The notes beneath the pieces were generated by a model. That model had not been told where the DNA came from. It worked only from the letters and a program-made list of their open reading frames with translations, and made no database searches. From positions 1 through 8,818 of the forward strand of contig DQVB01000497.1 in NCBI GenBank assembly GCA_015661985.1: a DNA stretch of 8,818 bases. Reading direction: 5' to 3'. The translations under genes and the position numbers were made by a program. Each line of letters starts with the position of its first letter. Within the stretch, counting starts at the first letter, position 1. Positions 1-7,000 of the stretch are shown here, one piece after another. Origin of the DNA: Planctomycetota bacterium. GTDB taxonomy: Bacteria; Planctomycetota; Planctomycetia; Pirellulales; Thermoguttaceae.

Positions 1-269
1 AGGGCAGACGCGTCAAGCGGATTTGTCGGACCCCGTCGCCCAGGGGGCCACATGGTCCTTTCCGTGGGGCATGTGGGCACAAGAAGGCTAAAGGTGAACG
101 TCCGGGCGCTTGTGGCAACCTGGCCCTCGAGGGCCGGAGGGGCAAAGTGGAGCGGATCGAGAACGGCGAAAACCTGGTAGCCGGGATTGCCGCTCGACGC
201 AGGCCGGACCAACCGATCATCGTGATCACAACCCACGGCACCCGCCGCCCGCAGCGGCGCCGGCTTCAG
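1..269. other. Non-coding stretch downstream of feoB
   Basis: This stretch follows the feoB stop codon, which lies on the minus strand. I see no frame here with recognisable protein content; the open frames that cross it are continuations of antisense shadows of feoB. It holds a perfect 14-bp palindrome, GGCCCTCGAGGGCC, at 122-135, and a small hairpin with 5-bp arms (GATCA/TGATC, 3-nt loop) at 215-227. The second lies about 40 nt beyond the feoB stop. Neither is followed by a T-run on the minus strand, so neither qualifies as an intrinsic terminator. Confidence 0.5.
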
Positions 270-2507
270 CTACCAACGGGCGATCCACGTGCCTGTCTGA
301 TACGCAACAAGGGCGCCCACGTAGGCCAAGGCGGTCATGTAGCCGAAGGTGAACAGGGGCCATCGCCAGCTGTTGGTTTCTCGGCGGATCACGGCCAGCG
401 TGGCCACGCACTGGGCGCAAAGGGCGTAAAAGACCATCAGCGAAACGGCCACCGGTATGGTGAACAGAGGCCGCCCGGTGAATTCCCACCGAGCGGCGTG
501 CAGTTGGGCGCTCAACCGAGTCAGGTCTTCGTCGCCCTCGGGATCGAGTTGTTGGCCCACGTTGAAAACGACCCCCAGCGTGGCGACGACCACTTCGCGC
601 GCCGGAAAGGAAGCGATCACGGCGGAGCCGATCCGCCAGTCCCAACCCAATGGCTTGAACACCGGCTGGATGAACCGCGCTGCGCGCCCCAACAGGCTTT
701 GGCGCTGGTAGGCCGCCGCAATCCGGGCCTCCATCTGCCCCAGCTCCGCCTCCAAGGCGGCCCGCTGCGCCGACCCCTCGGCGCTTTGGGCCAGTCGCTC
801 TCGTAGGGCCTCTTCTCGGGCCCGGAACGGCGCCTCGATCGTTTCGGCGTTGTGCGGAAAGTACAACCCGGCCCAGACCAGAATGGACACGGCCAAGATG
901 ATCGTACCGGCGCAGCGCACAAACACCAGGCCACGCTCCACCATACGATAGACGATGTTCCGCAGAGAAGGCCACTGGTAAGTGGGCAGCTCCAGCACAA
1001 AGGGCGGCGTCCGACCCCGAAGCAAGGTGCGCTTGAACACCAGGGCGGCAATCACCGCCGCCGCGATCCCCAACGCGTAAAGGGCCGCCAGCGTCAAACC
1101 CTGGAGATTGACCAACCCTCCCAAGTAGCGCCGCGGTGGGATGAAGGCAGCAATCAGCAAGGCGTACACAGGCAGACGGGCCGAACAGGTCAAAAGCGGT
1201 ATGACGAGGATCGTGGTCAGCCGATCGCGGTCGTCCTCGATTACCCGCGCCGCCATGATCCCCGGGATGGCACAGGCAAACGAACAGAGCATGGGTATGA
1301 ACGACTTGCCGCTCAATCCCACACGCACCATGAACTTGTCCATCAAGTAGGCCGCACGGGCCATGTAGCCGCAATCCTCCAGCACGGCGATGAACCCGAA
1401 AAGGATCAGGATCTGGGGCAAGAAGACCAGCACGCCGCCCACGCCACCCAACACGCCGTGGATGAGCAGACTCTTCAACGCCCCGTCGGCCATCCGCCGG
1501 TCCACCAGCCCGCCCGTCCAGGCCACCGCCTGGTCAATAGCCGTCATCAACGGTTCGGCCCAACTGAACACCGCCTGAAAAACGACCAACATGACAAGCA
1601 CGAAAGCCACGGTGCCCCACACCCGGTGCGTCAACACGCGATCGATTCGGTCCGAAAGCGACGGTCCGCTCGCCGCGGCTTTTGCCCATACGCCGTCCAA
1701 GAGGCGCCGCGCCCACCGGTAGCGAGCCTCCACCTCGATCGACGGCAGCCGCATGCCCTGTTCGGCCAAGCGGCGCCGCGCGGCCTGCACGGCCGCAGCC
1801 ACCTCGCCCTGCTCGGCCCGCCCCTGGTCACCCTCGATGTCGAAAAGCATGCGGCGGGCCAAGAACCGCCGTACCCCGCGCCGCTCGCCGGCCGACCCCG
1901 ATGCGCCGAGCAATGCCTCCAGCTGCGAAACCTCGTCCTCCAAGGGCGGCGGCAGCAGACCACACGGCTCCGGGGCTGGACGGCTCAACGCTCGCCCCAA
2001 TGCCTCGCGCAAACGGTCCACCCCCACACCACGATTGGCTTGCGTCGCCACCACCGGGATCCCCAACCGCTGGCTCAAGCCCTCCACGTCGATCCGGACC
2101 CCAGACCGCTGGGCCACGTCGATCATGTTCACCGCCAGCACGACCGGCAGACCCAGCTCCAGCACCTGGCTGACCAAATAGAGGTGCCGCTGCAGGTTGC
2201 ACGCGTCGACCACACAAATGATGGCGTCAACCGGCGCGGCCAATCCTTTGCGCCCCACCAATACGTCGACGGCCACTTGCTCATCCAGCGAACGGGGACG
2301 GAGGCTGTAAAGCCCCGGCAAATCGATCAATTCCACCTGCCGCGCCCCGCATTCGGTCACCCCCGTCTTCTTCTCCACCGTCACCCCGGGATAGTTGGCC
2401 ACCCGCTGGCGAACACCAACCAGCATGTTGAACAGCGTCGACTTGCCACAGTTGGGATTCCCCACAATGGCCACCGACACCGTACTGGGCGACGAAACAT
2501 CTGGCAT
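270..2507 (-). CDS. feoB: FeoB, ferrous iron transport protein B (GTPase-coupled Fe(II) permease)
   Basis: Inner-membrane Fe(II) importer of 745 residues, close to the usual FeoB length. The N-terminal cytoplasmic G domain shows G1 GNPNCGKST (16-24), the switch I threonine in YPGVTVE (Thr43), G3 DLPG (62-65) and G4 NMID (127-130). The G5 region reads ATQAN (154-158), where many FeoBs have a TSA-type motif. A helical segment (about 165-285) links it to the membrane part, which starts near 295. The first Gate region has SGKSFIPMLCSFACAIPGIM (399-418) and LLTCSARLPVY (438-448), with Cys408, Cys412 and Cys441. The second Gate region has FPAREVVVATLG (634-645). Cys697 and Cys700 lie near the C-terminus. 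A charged, Glu/Arg/Ala-rich helical stretch (about 557-603) interrupts the membrane segments and may form a coiled coil. I chose the ATG at 2507 because the G domain begins soon after it. A GTG at 2552 would add 15 residues without family character. Neither start has a clear Shine-Dalgarno. It lies downstream of feoA in the same orientation and is probably under the same iron control. Confidence 0.97.
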   Translation of the reverse strand: MPDVSSPSTVSVAIVGNPNCGKSTLFNMLVGVRQRVANYPGVTVEKKTGVTECGARQVELIDLPGLYSLRPRSLDEQVAVDVLVGRKGLAAPVDAIICVVDACNLQRHLYLVSQVLELGLPVVLAVNMIDVAQRSGVRIDVEGLSQRLGIPVVATQANRGVGVDRLREALGRALSRPAPEPCGLLPPPLEDEVSQLEALLGASGSAGERRGVRRFLARRMLFDIEGDQGRAEQGEVAAAVQAARRRLAEQGMRLPSIEVEARYRWARRLLDGVWAKAAASGPSLSDRIDRVLTHRVWGTVAFVLVMLVVFQAVFSWAEPLMTAIDQAVAWTGGLVDRRMADGALKSLLIHGVLGGVGGVLVFLPQILILFGFIAVLEDCGYMARAAYLMDKFMVRVGLSGKSFIPMLCSFACAIPGIMAARVIEDDRDRLTTILVIPLLTCSARLPVYALLIAAFIPPRRYLGGLVNLQGLTLAALYALGIAAAVIAALVFKRTLLRGRTPPFVLELPTYQWPSLRNIVYRMVERGLVFVRCAGTIILAVSILVWAGLYFPHNAETIEAPFRAREEALRERLAQSAEGSAQRAALEAELGQMEARIAAAYQRQSLLGRAARFIQPVFKPLGWDWRIGSAVIASFPAREVVVATLGVVFNVGQQLDPEGDEDLTRLSAQLHAARWEFTGRPLFTIPVAVSLMVFYALCAQCVATLAVIRRETNSWRWPLFTFGYMTALAYVGALVAYQTGTWIARW

Positions 2508-2825
2508 GGCAGTTGGGCAACTTCGGCTCGGCCGTTGGTAGCAAGAAGGCACGCCGCCGCCGCAACCGGTCCTCGGTGGCTGCCCGAGCAGCCTGGCGGA
2601 TGCCCAAAGTGAACCGATCTGTCCGGCAACGCCCCCTATGATAACGAGCCGTGAGGAAGTCGGTTACGCAAATGGTGACACAGGGTGGGCTTCCTGGCCA
2701 GCCGCCCGGACGACGAACACCGATCCCCTCCCATCGCTTGAACCGGTCGCTCTGGCACGGCTCCCCAAAGATGCCCCTGCTGAGAAGGCCAACCTTTCGG
2801 ATGGCTTGCCCCCGGCCCGCCAAAC
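2508..2825. other. Long feoA-feoB spacer without a convincing gene
   Basis: In most genomes feoA and feoB are nearly adjacent or overlapping; here about 318 bp separate them. A minus-strand frame opens with TTG at 2829, overlapping the feoA stop as TTGA, and runs through the spacer into feoB. Its Arg/Gly/Pro-rich product has no FeoC-like winged-helix character and looks like a by-product of high GC. A TATCAT hexamer on the minus strand (2638-2643) resembles a -10 box but has no fitting -35 box. I see no Fur-like palindrome and no terminator hairpin here. Confidence 0.5.
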
Positions 2826-3086
2826 TCAAGCCGTCTTCTTCAACTCGGGGGTCGGCCCCCCAGGGCGCTTGACCAGTACGCGCAACAGATCGTCCGCCCG
2901 CAGGCAGACCTTGCCCCCCTCCAAACGGATGATACAGGGGCTGCCGCCCCGGAAGACCTCGATCATCGCCCCACCCAAAAGGCCGAATTCCTGTAGCCGA
3001 TGGACGTGGTCATCGGGCCCGATAATGCGGTCAATCAATGCCGATTCGCCGTCCCGCAGACAACTCAGGGGGATTGATCCCTCCAC
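2826..3086 (-). CDS. feoA: FeoA, small SH3-like partner of FeoB
   Basis: Small cytoplasmic protein of 86 residues, typical for FeoA, which is needed for full FeoB-dependent Fe(II) uptake and is thought to contact FeoB. The frame shows the family pattern: SIPLSCLRDGESALIDRI (4-21) as the first beta strands, HRLQEFGLLGGAMIEVF (29-45) containing the typical 'L-x-x-x-G-L-x-x-G' turn, then PCIIRLEGGKVCLRADDLLRVLV (50-72) as the final strands ending in the usual 'L-R-x-x-x-A/L-x-x-I/V' motif. The frame is also open to a TTG at 3119, which would add 11 residues. I prefer the GTG at 3086 because GGAGAG (3096-3101) lies 9 nt upstream, and because the TTG would sit only about 10 nt from the Fur box and have no ribosome binding site. 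It lies upstream of feoB and is first in the iron operon. Confidence 0.93.
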   Translation of the reverse strand: MEGSIPLSCLRDGESALIDRIIGPDDHVHRLQEFGLLGGAMIEVFRGGSPCIIRLEGGKVCLRADDLLRVLVKRPGGPTPELKKTA

Positions 3087-3095
3087 GGTTCCACA

Positions 3096-3104
3096 CTCTC
3101 CACC
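3096..3104 (-). promoter_or_regulatory. Ribosome binding site that decides the feoA start
   Basis: On the minus strand GGTGGAGAG precedes the GTG at 3086 by 9 nt. It is the only purine-rich, Shine-Dalgarno-like sequence near either possible feoA start, and it lies inside the frame that a TTG start at 3119 would use. This favours the shorter, 86-residue FeoA. Confidence 0.55.
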
Positions 3105-3129
3105 AATAGGGGCCTGCAAGTATCCAAAA

Positions 3130-3149
3130 TGAGAATCAGTCTCACTATC
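3130..3149. promoter_or_regulatory. Fur box (iron-responsive operator) upstream of feoA
   Basis: On the plus strand 3130-3144 reads TGAGAATCAGTCTCA, an inverted repeat with perfect 5-bp arms. It matches 11 of the 14 defined positions of the 7-1-7 Fur consensus TGATAATnATTATCA. On the minus strand 3149 to 3131 reads GATAGTGAGACTGATTCTC, which matches the classical 19-bp consensus GATAATGATAATCATTATC at 14 of 19 positions. It lies in an AT-richer patch about 43 bp upstream of the preferred feoA start, where a repressor could cover the promoter. I could not pick a convincing -35/-10 pair: TAGAAT and GATACT hexamers lie nearby but lack good partners. Inferred role: Fe(II)-Fur repression of feoA-feoB. 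A DtxR-family or other metal regulator is possible but fits less well. Confidence 0.75.
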
Positions 3150-3428
3150 GAGTTATGAAATTCTAACTCCCCTCGCCCCGTCGATCAACCCCCTGGAAGC
3201 CAAAAAACGGGGCGTGGCTCAAATTGGACGGCACAACCACGAAAACTTCCGCGCCATGAATCGTGCCGTGGGGCCGCCAGAGGCGTCCCTTCACACGGGC
3301 GGGCTGTGGTCGTTGGCAGCTTCCGGGCCGGCGGTCCTCCTCGTCCCGCTTTACGGCCCCATTGTCTCACCCTGATTGCCCTGGCGATTTGCCCCGGCGA
3401 TCGGGCGGGCCAAGCGAATCCGTATTGC

Positions 3429-3457
3429 GCACGGCAGAGTGCCGTCGAGGTCGCGTT
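3429..3457 (+). repeat. 29-bp direct repeat, copy 1
   Basis: This copy matches copy 2 (3606-3634) at 27 of 29 positions, with start points 177 bp apart. Its first half folds as a hairpin: ACGGCA (3431-3436), loop GAG, TGCCGT (3440-3445), perfectly paired. The second half, GTCGAGGTCGCGTT, is unpaired and identical in both copies. The spacing is a multiple of three, so the repeat also appears in-frame in the overlapping open frames (as S/G-A-V-E-V-A on the plus strand). I do not take that as proof of coding. Confidence 0.85.
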
Positions 3458-3466
3458 GTGTCTTTT

Positions 3467-3491
3467 GGCCGATGATGGTGGGTCATCGGCC
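3467..3491. repeat. Perfect 9-bp hairpin
   Basis: GGCCGATGA (3467-3475) and TCATCGGCC (3483-3491) pair perfectly around a 7-nt loop, TGGTGGG. The arms are preceded by TTTT on the plus strand (3463-3466). Read on the minus strand, the hairpin would therefore be followed by AAAA in the template sense, that is, a run of A in RNA rather than U on the plus side. As a terminator it would act on the minus strand, where the four bases after it read AAAA, so it does not fit a classical intrinsic terminator on either strand. Confidence 0.75.
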
Positions 3492-3495
3492 CGCA

Positions 3496-3549
3496 CCAGT
3501 GGCGAGGTATTCGGGTTCATGTTCCTCAACGGCCCGGTGTGGCCACTGG
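3496..3549. repeat. 8-bp inverted repeat enclosing a 38-nt loop
   Basis: CCAGTGGC (3496-3503) is the exact reverse complement of GCCACTGG (3542-3549). Directly inside, GAGG (3504-3507) can pair with CCTC (3524-3527), extending the stem with a shorter alternative loop. It starts only 4 nt after the preceding hairpin, so the two could form a stacked structure. I see no protein-binding motif that explains it. Confidence 0.55.
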
Positions 3550-3605
3550 CCCAGGCCTTGACCCACCCTACCGCTACTATCCAGAAGGGGGAAGCACGCC
3601 GCCAA

Positions 3606-3634
3606 GCACGGCAGGGTGCTGTCGAGGTCGCGTT
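3606..3634 (+). repeat. 29-bp direct repeat, copy 2
   Basis: Second copy of the repeat at 3429-3457, differing at two positions. The hairpin is kept: ACGGCA (3608-3613), loop GGG, TGCTGT (3617-3622). One substitution falls in the loop. The other turns a G-C pair into a G-T (G-U in RNA) wobble, so both differences are compatible with a conserved fold. Two copies are too few to prove selection on structure. Confidence 0.85.
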
Positions 3635-3669
3635 CGGTGTTGGTGCGCCGGGGCAAGCCATGCCATCGG

Positions 3670-3690
3670 CGAAGCACGGTGTCGGCTTCG
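3670..3690. repeat. Small hairpin, 6-bp arms
   Basis: CGAAGC (3670-3675) pairs with GCTTCG (3685-3690) around a 9-nt loop, ACGGTGTCG. Two flanking G-T wobbles and one C-G pair (3667 with 3693) could lengthen the stem. The match alone would be weak in GC-rich DNA; it matters because it sits between two stronger hairpins. Confidence 0.4.
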
Positions 3691-3713
3691 TTGGCGGAAG
3701 TGAGCGACCGAAG

Positions 3714-3736
3714 ACGCACCAGACAAACTGGTGCGT
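3714..3736. repeat. Perfect 9-bp hairpin with ACAAA loop
   Basis: ACGCACCAG (3714-3722) and CTGGTGCGT (3728-3736) are perfectly complementary around the 5-nt loop ACAAA. It is the tightest hairpin of the window. No T-run follows on either strand, so it is not a standard terminator. Its place at the edge of the repeat cluster would fit the end of a structured element, but that is inference. Confidence 0.75.
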
Positions 3737-3788
3737 GGTATTCCATGAGGGAGCCGAGGCGTGGGCCCGAGCTCGCGGCGCCGGGCGT

Positions 3789-4025
3789 GTGCTGGAGGTG
3801 CGCAGCCCGGGCACGGGCACCACCTCCCTCAACACGCCCCTTGTGGCCGTGGGCAACCGTCCGCACAACGGCCGCAACCCACCCAAATACCTCGATGCCG
3901 AGTTCAACTACCTCGAGGTGCTGGGCCGCGCCGGCCAGAGACTGCAAATCGAGCTGCAGATGGTCGCACTGGGCCGCATGTGGTTCGGCCCGAAACGGAC
4001 TTTCACGATTGAGCCGGAGCCGTGA
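3789..4025 (+). CDS. Possible short unknown protein or gene remnant (low confidence)
   Basis: A plus-strand frame opens with GTG at 3789 and gives 78 residues. It is part of a longer open frame that reaches back to a GTG at 3306, through the repeats. About 82% of codons in the last 62 end in G or C, like the real genes here, and the product is less biased than the surrounding frames: PPKYLDAEFNYLEVLGRAG followed by QRLQIELQMVALGRMWFG and a short acidic end, FTIEPEP. I do not recognise a family. No Shine-Dalgarno precedes it. It ends 54 bp before the glnE stop, so the two converge. It could be the 3' end of a gene whose front was lost or overwritten by the repeat-rich DNA, or simply a chance frame. 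Confidence 0.22.
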   Translation: MLEVRSPGTGTTSLNTPLVAVGNRPHNGRNPPKYLDAEFNYLEVLGRAGQRLQIELQMVALGRMWFGPKRTFTIEPEP

Positions 4026-4079
4026 GTGCGAGCCAAATCGCCGGTGTGGGCGGGCGGAAGTGGCGCCCGGGCCCCCTCG

Positions 4080-7000
4080 TCACCGCTGGTGGTGATCGAA
4101 GATCCGATCGAATCGCTTACGCGTTTCGGTGGCGAAAGCTTCGCAATCGGCCTGGAGGGCCTCAGCGGTGGGGCTTCTCATCAGATGGGCCAGTTTGGCC
4201 AGTTCTTTGGGGTCGTCCGGCAGTTGGTCGCGGGGAGTGAGGCTGGTCAGACGCAGTCGGCTTTCCAGGGTGCGCAAGAAACGGTAGCTGGAGGAGAGGA
4301 ACTGGAAGTCCTCTTCAGCCAGGTATCCGGCTTCGTGGAGGGCTCTCAAGGCCTGGAGGGTATTCGGGCAGCGGATCTCGGGAGCGTGGCGGCCGTACTT
4401 GAGCTGGAGCATCTGCACCAGGAATTCGATGTCCACGATACCGCCGGGCCCGCGTTTGAGGTTTCCACCGGCGACGGTCTGTTCCAGCCGCCCGCGCATC
4501 TGGCGGATCTGGCGGGCGTGGTCGCCGTGCCAGGGGTGGTCGAAGGCTGCCCGGGCGACCACTTCCCGGGCGGCCTGTGCGATCCGTGGCGGCCCTACCA
4601 CGACGCGTGCCTTGCACAGGGCCTGGCGCTCCCACAACTGGCCATGCTCTTCCGCGAAGTAGCGGGCGAATTCGTCCAGGCTGGTGGCCAGCGCGCCGCT
4701 GCGCCCCGTGGGCCGAAGCCGCACGTCCACTTGGTAGAGGCGCCCGTAGGCGCTGAGGTGCGAGGTGGCTTTGATGATCCGCTGTCCCCATTCGCTGAAG
4801 AAGTGCTGGTTGGTCGTGCGTTCGCAGGTCCGACCGCCACGCGGATCGGCCGTATGCCCGTCCGCTTCGTAGAGGAAGATGATGTCCAGGTCGCTGTGGT
4901 AGTTCAATTCTTGGCCGCCCAGTTTACCCAGGGCCAGCACGGCCATCTGGGACGGCTGACCTGCCGCGGGGCCGCTTTCCGCCATGGGCACACCGAAGCG
5001 GCCGATCAGTTTTTCGTATTCCCTGGCAGCGATTTCGGCCAAGCAGGTTTCGGCGATATCGGACAGCGACCGCGTGATGGCCGTGATCTCCTCCTTGCCC
5101 AACAGATCGCGCGCCCCGACCCGCAGCAGGTGGTCGTTCTTGAAGCTGTGCAGGATGGGATCCAGGTCTTCTGCGGCCCGGCACAGTTCGGCCAGCGACT
5201 TCTCCATGGCCTCGCGTGCCGGGAGTTTGTCCAGCATGAGGCTATCCATCAGCCCGTCGAGCATCCCAGGGTTGGTGATGAGGATTTCGGCCAGGAATGG
5301 GCTGTAGGCGCACAGTTCCACGCAGAGCCTCAGCGAGGGCGGATGGAAGCTGAACAGTTCCCAGAGCACGCCCTTGCCGCCCAGCGAGCCACTGACCTTG
5401 TCCAGCTGCACGAGCGTGGCATCCGGGTCGGGAGTCTCTGCGATGGCCCGCAGCAGTTGAGGGGCGATGGAAGCCAGGAACAGGCGGCAGCGGCGTGTGG
5501 AGAGGAAGCGGATGCGTTCTTCGGCCAGCGACATCAGGTTATGATAGGCCTGCTTCGGGTCGCGGAACGCGTATCGGCGCAAGACGTCGACGATGCGATC
5601 TTCCGGGGGATCGGGATCGAGTACCAGGTCCACTTCGGCGGCCGTTTGCACGTCATCGGCAAAAGCGTCCTGGAGCAGGTGATCGAGGATCCGCCGGTTT
5701 TCCCGGGTCCGGCTGCGGTAGTCTTCCAGGTAGGCCTCCAGGGCAGACTGGCTGGGAGAGTCGGTATAGCCCATGCGCAGCGCCAGTTTCCGCAGCTCTT
5801 CGCGATCTTCCGGCTGGGTGTGTGTTTGCAGGTCGAACATGATCTGCAGGCGGTGTTCGATCTTACGCAAGAAGCTGTAGTTGGCCTCCAGCAGGGACCG
5901 TTCCAGGTTGGTCAGACAGCCGACCTTTTCCAGCCGCGCGATGGCCTCCAGGGTATTGCCCGTGCGCACTTCAGGCTGATCGCCGCCGTTAACGAGCTGC
6001 AGAAACTGGATGACGAATTCCACGTCCCGGATGCCGCCCAGTCCCGTTTTCACGTTGCGGGCGTCGGTCCCTTGCCGCTCCACACGATGGTCGATCCGCC
6101 GCTTCAGGGCTTTGATCCCGCTGATGTCCGCCTGGCTGAGGTAGCGCCGGTAGATCCAGGGCTGGAGTTGTTCCAGGAACGTGTATCCCAGGTCCAGGTC
6201 GCCAGCCACAGGTCGGGCCTTGATGAAGGCCTGCCGTTCCCATGTCCTGCCCCGCGAGTCGTAGTACTCCAGGGCGCTGGCCACCGTGCGGGCGATCGGC
6301 CCCTGGCGGCCTTCCGGGCGCAGCCGCAGGTCAACGCGGTAGGCCGAACCCAATTCGGTCGGCTCGGTCAACAGGCGGACATATTCGCGGGCCAGACGAT
6401 CGAAGAACTCCGCGTTGCTCCAGGAGCGGCGGCCGTCTGTGGTTCCGTCGTGGTCGTAGAGGAACAGCAGATCGACGTCACTGGAATAGTTCAACTCCAC
6501 GCCGCCCAGTTTGCCCATGGCGACGACCACAAACCGGGCAGGCTGACCGTGGGGCCCTCGCGGCACGCCTCGTTTCTCCACCAGCTTGCGCCAAGCCGCC
6601 TGGAGGGCCGCCTCCAGCACGGCGTCGGCCACGTAGCTGATCTGTGCCGTGACCGTGCGCACGCTCTGCTGGCGTACGATATCCCCGTAAGCGATCCGCA
6701 GGATCTCGCGCCGCTTGAATTGGCGCAGGGTCCGCATCACGCCTTCGTCGTAGGCAAGCGCGGCCACCTCGGCGCACAGTTCGTCCACCAGGTACTGCCG
6801 TGCCACCGGCTGTCCAGCCGTCATCCGCAACAGGTCATAGCTGCCTGGATCGGCGATCAACAAGTCGCTCAGATGCTGGCTGGTCGAACAAATCTGGATC
6901 AACGTGGGCAACGCCTCCGGGTCCCGCTGGAACAGGGTGCCCACGGCCAGGGGGTTGCGCGAGGCGGCGACGAAATGGTCCAGGTTGTTCAGGGCCATGT

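Larger units (their letters stand above)
3150..4079. other. Long intergenic stretch rich in repeats and hairpins
   Basis: About 930 bp between glnE and the feoA control region carry no recognisable gene. Frames of over 150 residues are open on both strands, but their products are rich in Arg, Pro, Gly, Cys and Trp and show no domain pattern. The middle (3429-3736) contains a direct repeat and at least four hairpins, listed separately. The part next to glnE has more coding-like third positions on the plus strand. The first part, 3150-3420, shows nothing I can name. No transposase, integrase, tRNA or CRISPR repeat is visible. The whole could be an intergenic repeat element, an RNA-coding region, or debris of a decayed gene or mobile element. 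Confidence 0.6.

Noticed and set aside
122..135. 14-bp perfect palindrome as a regulator site or terminator
   Set aside because: It has no loop and no T-run, no second copy is seen in the window, and it lies downstream of feoB without an associated gene.
852..2612. Plus-strand open frame of 586 codons opposite feoB
   Set aside because: It is also in register with feoB and explained by lack of TTA, CTA and TCA codons; the product is rich in His, Arg, Gln and Pro and resembles no family.
2281..2829. Minus-strand frame spanning the feoA-feoB spacer, considered as a FeoC-like gene
   Set aside because: It runs far into feoB in another frame, starts at a TTG overlapping the feoA stop without a fitting ribosome binding site, and shows no winged-helix or cysteine pattern of FeoC.
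3483..3947. Minus-strand frame of 154 codons in the glnE-feoA gap
   Set aside because: It crosses several hairpins and both ends of the repeat cluster, contains no recognisable motif, and competes with equally open frames on the other strand. Left as unassigned.
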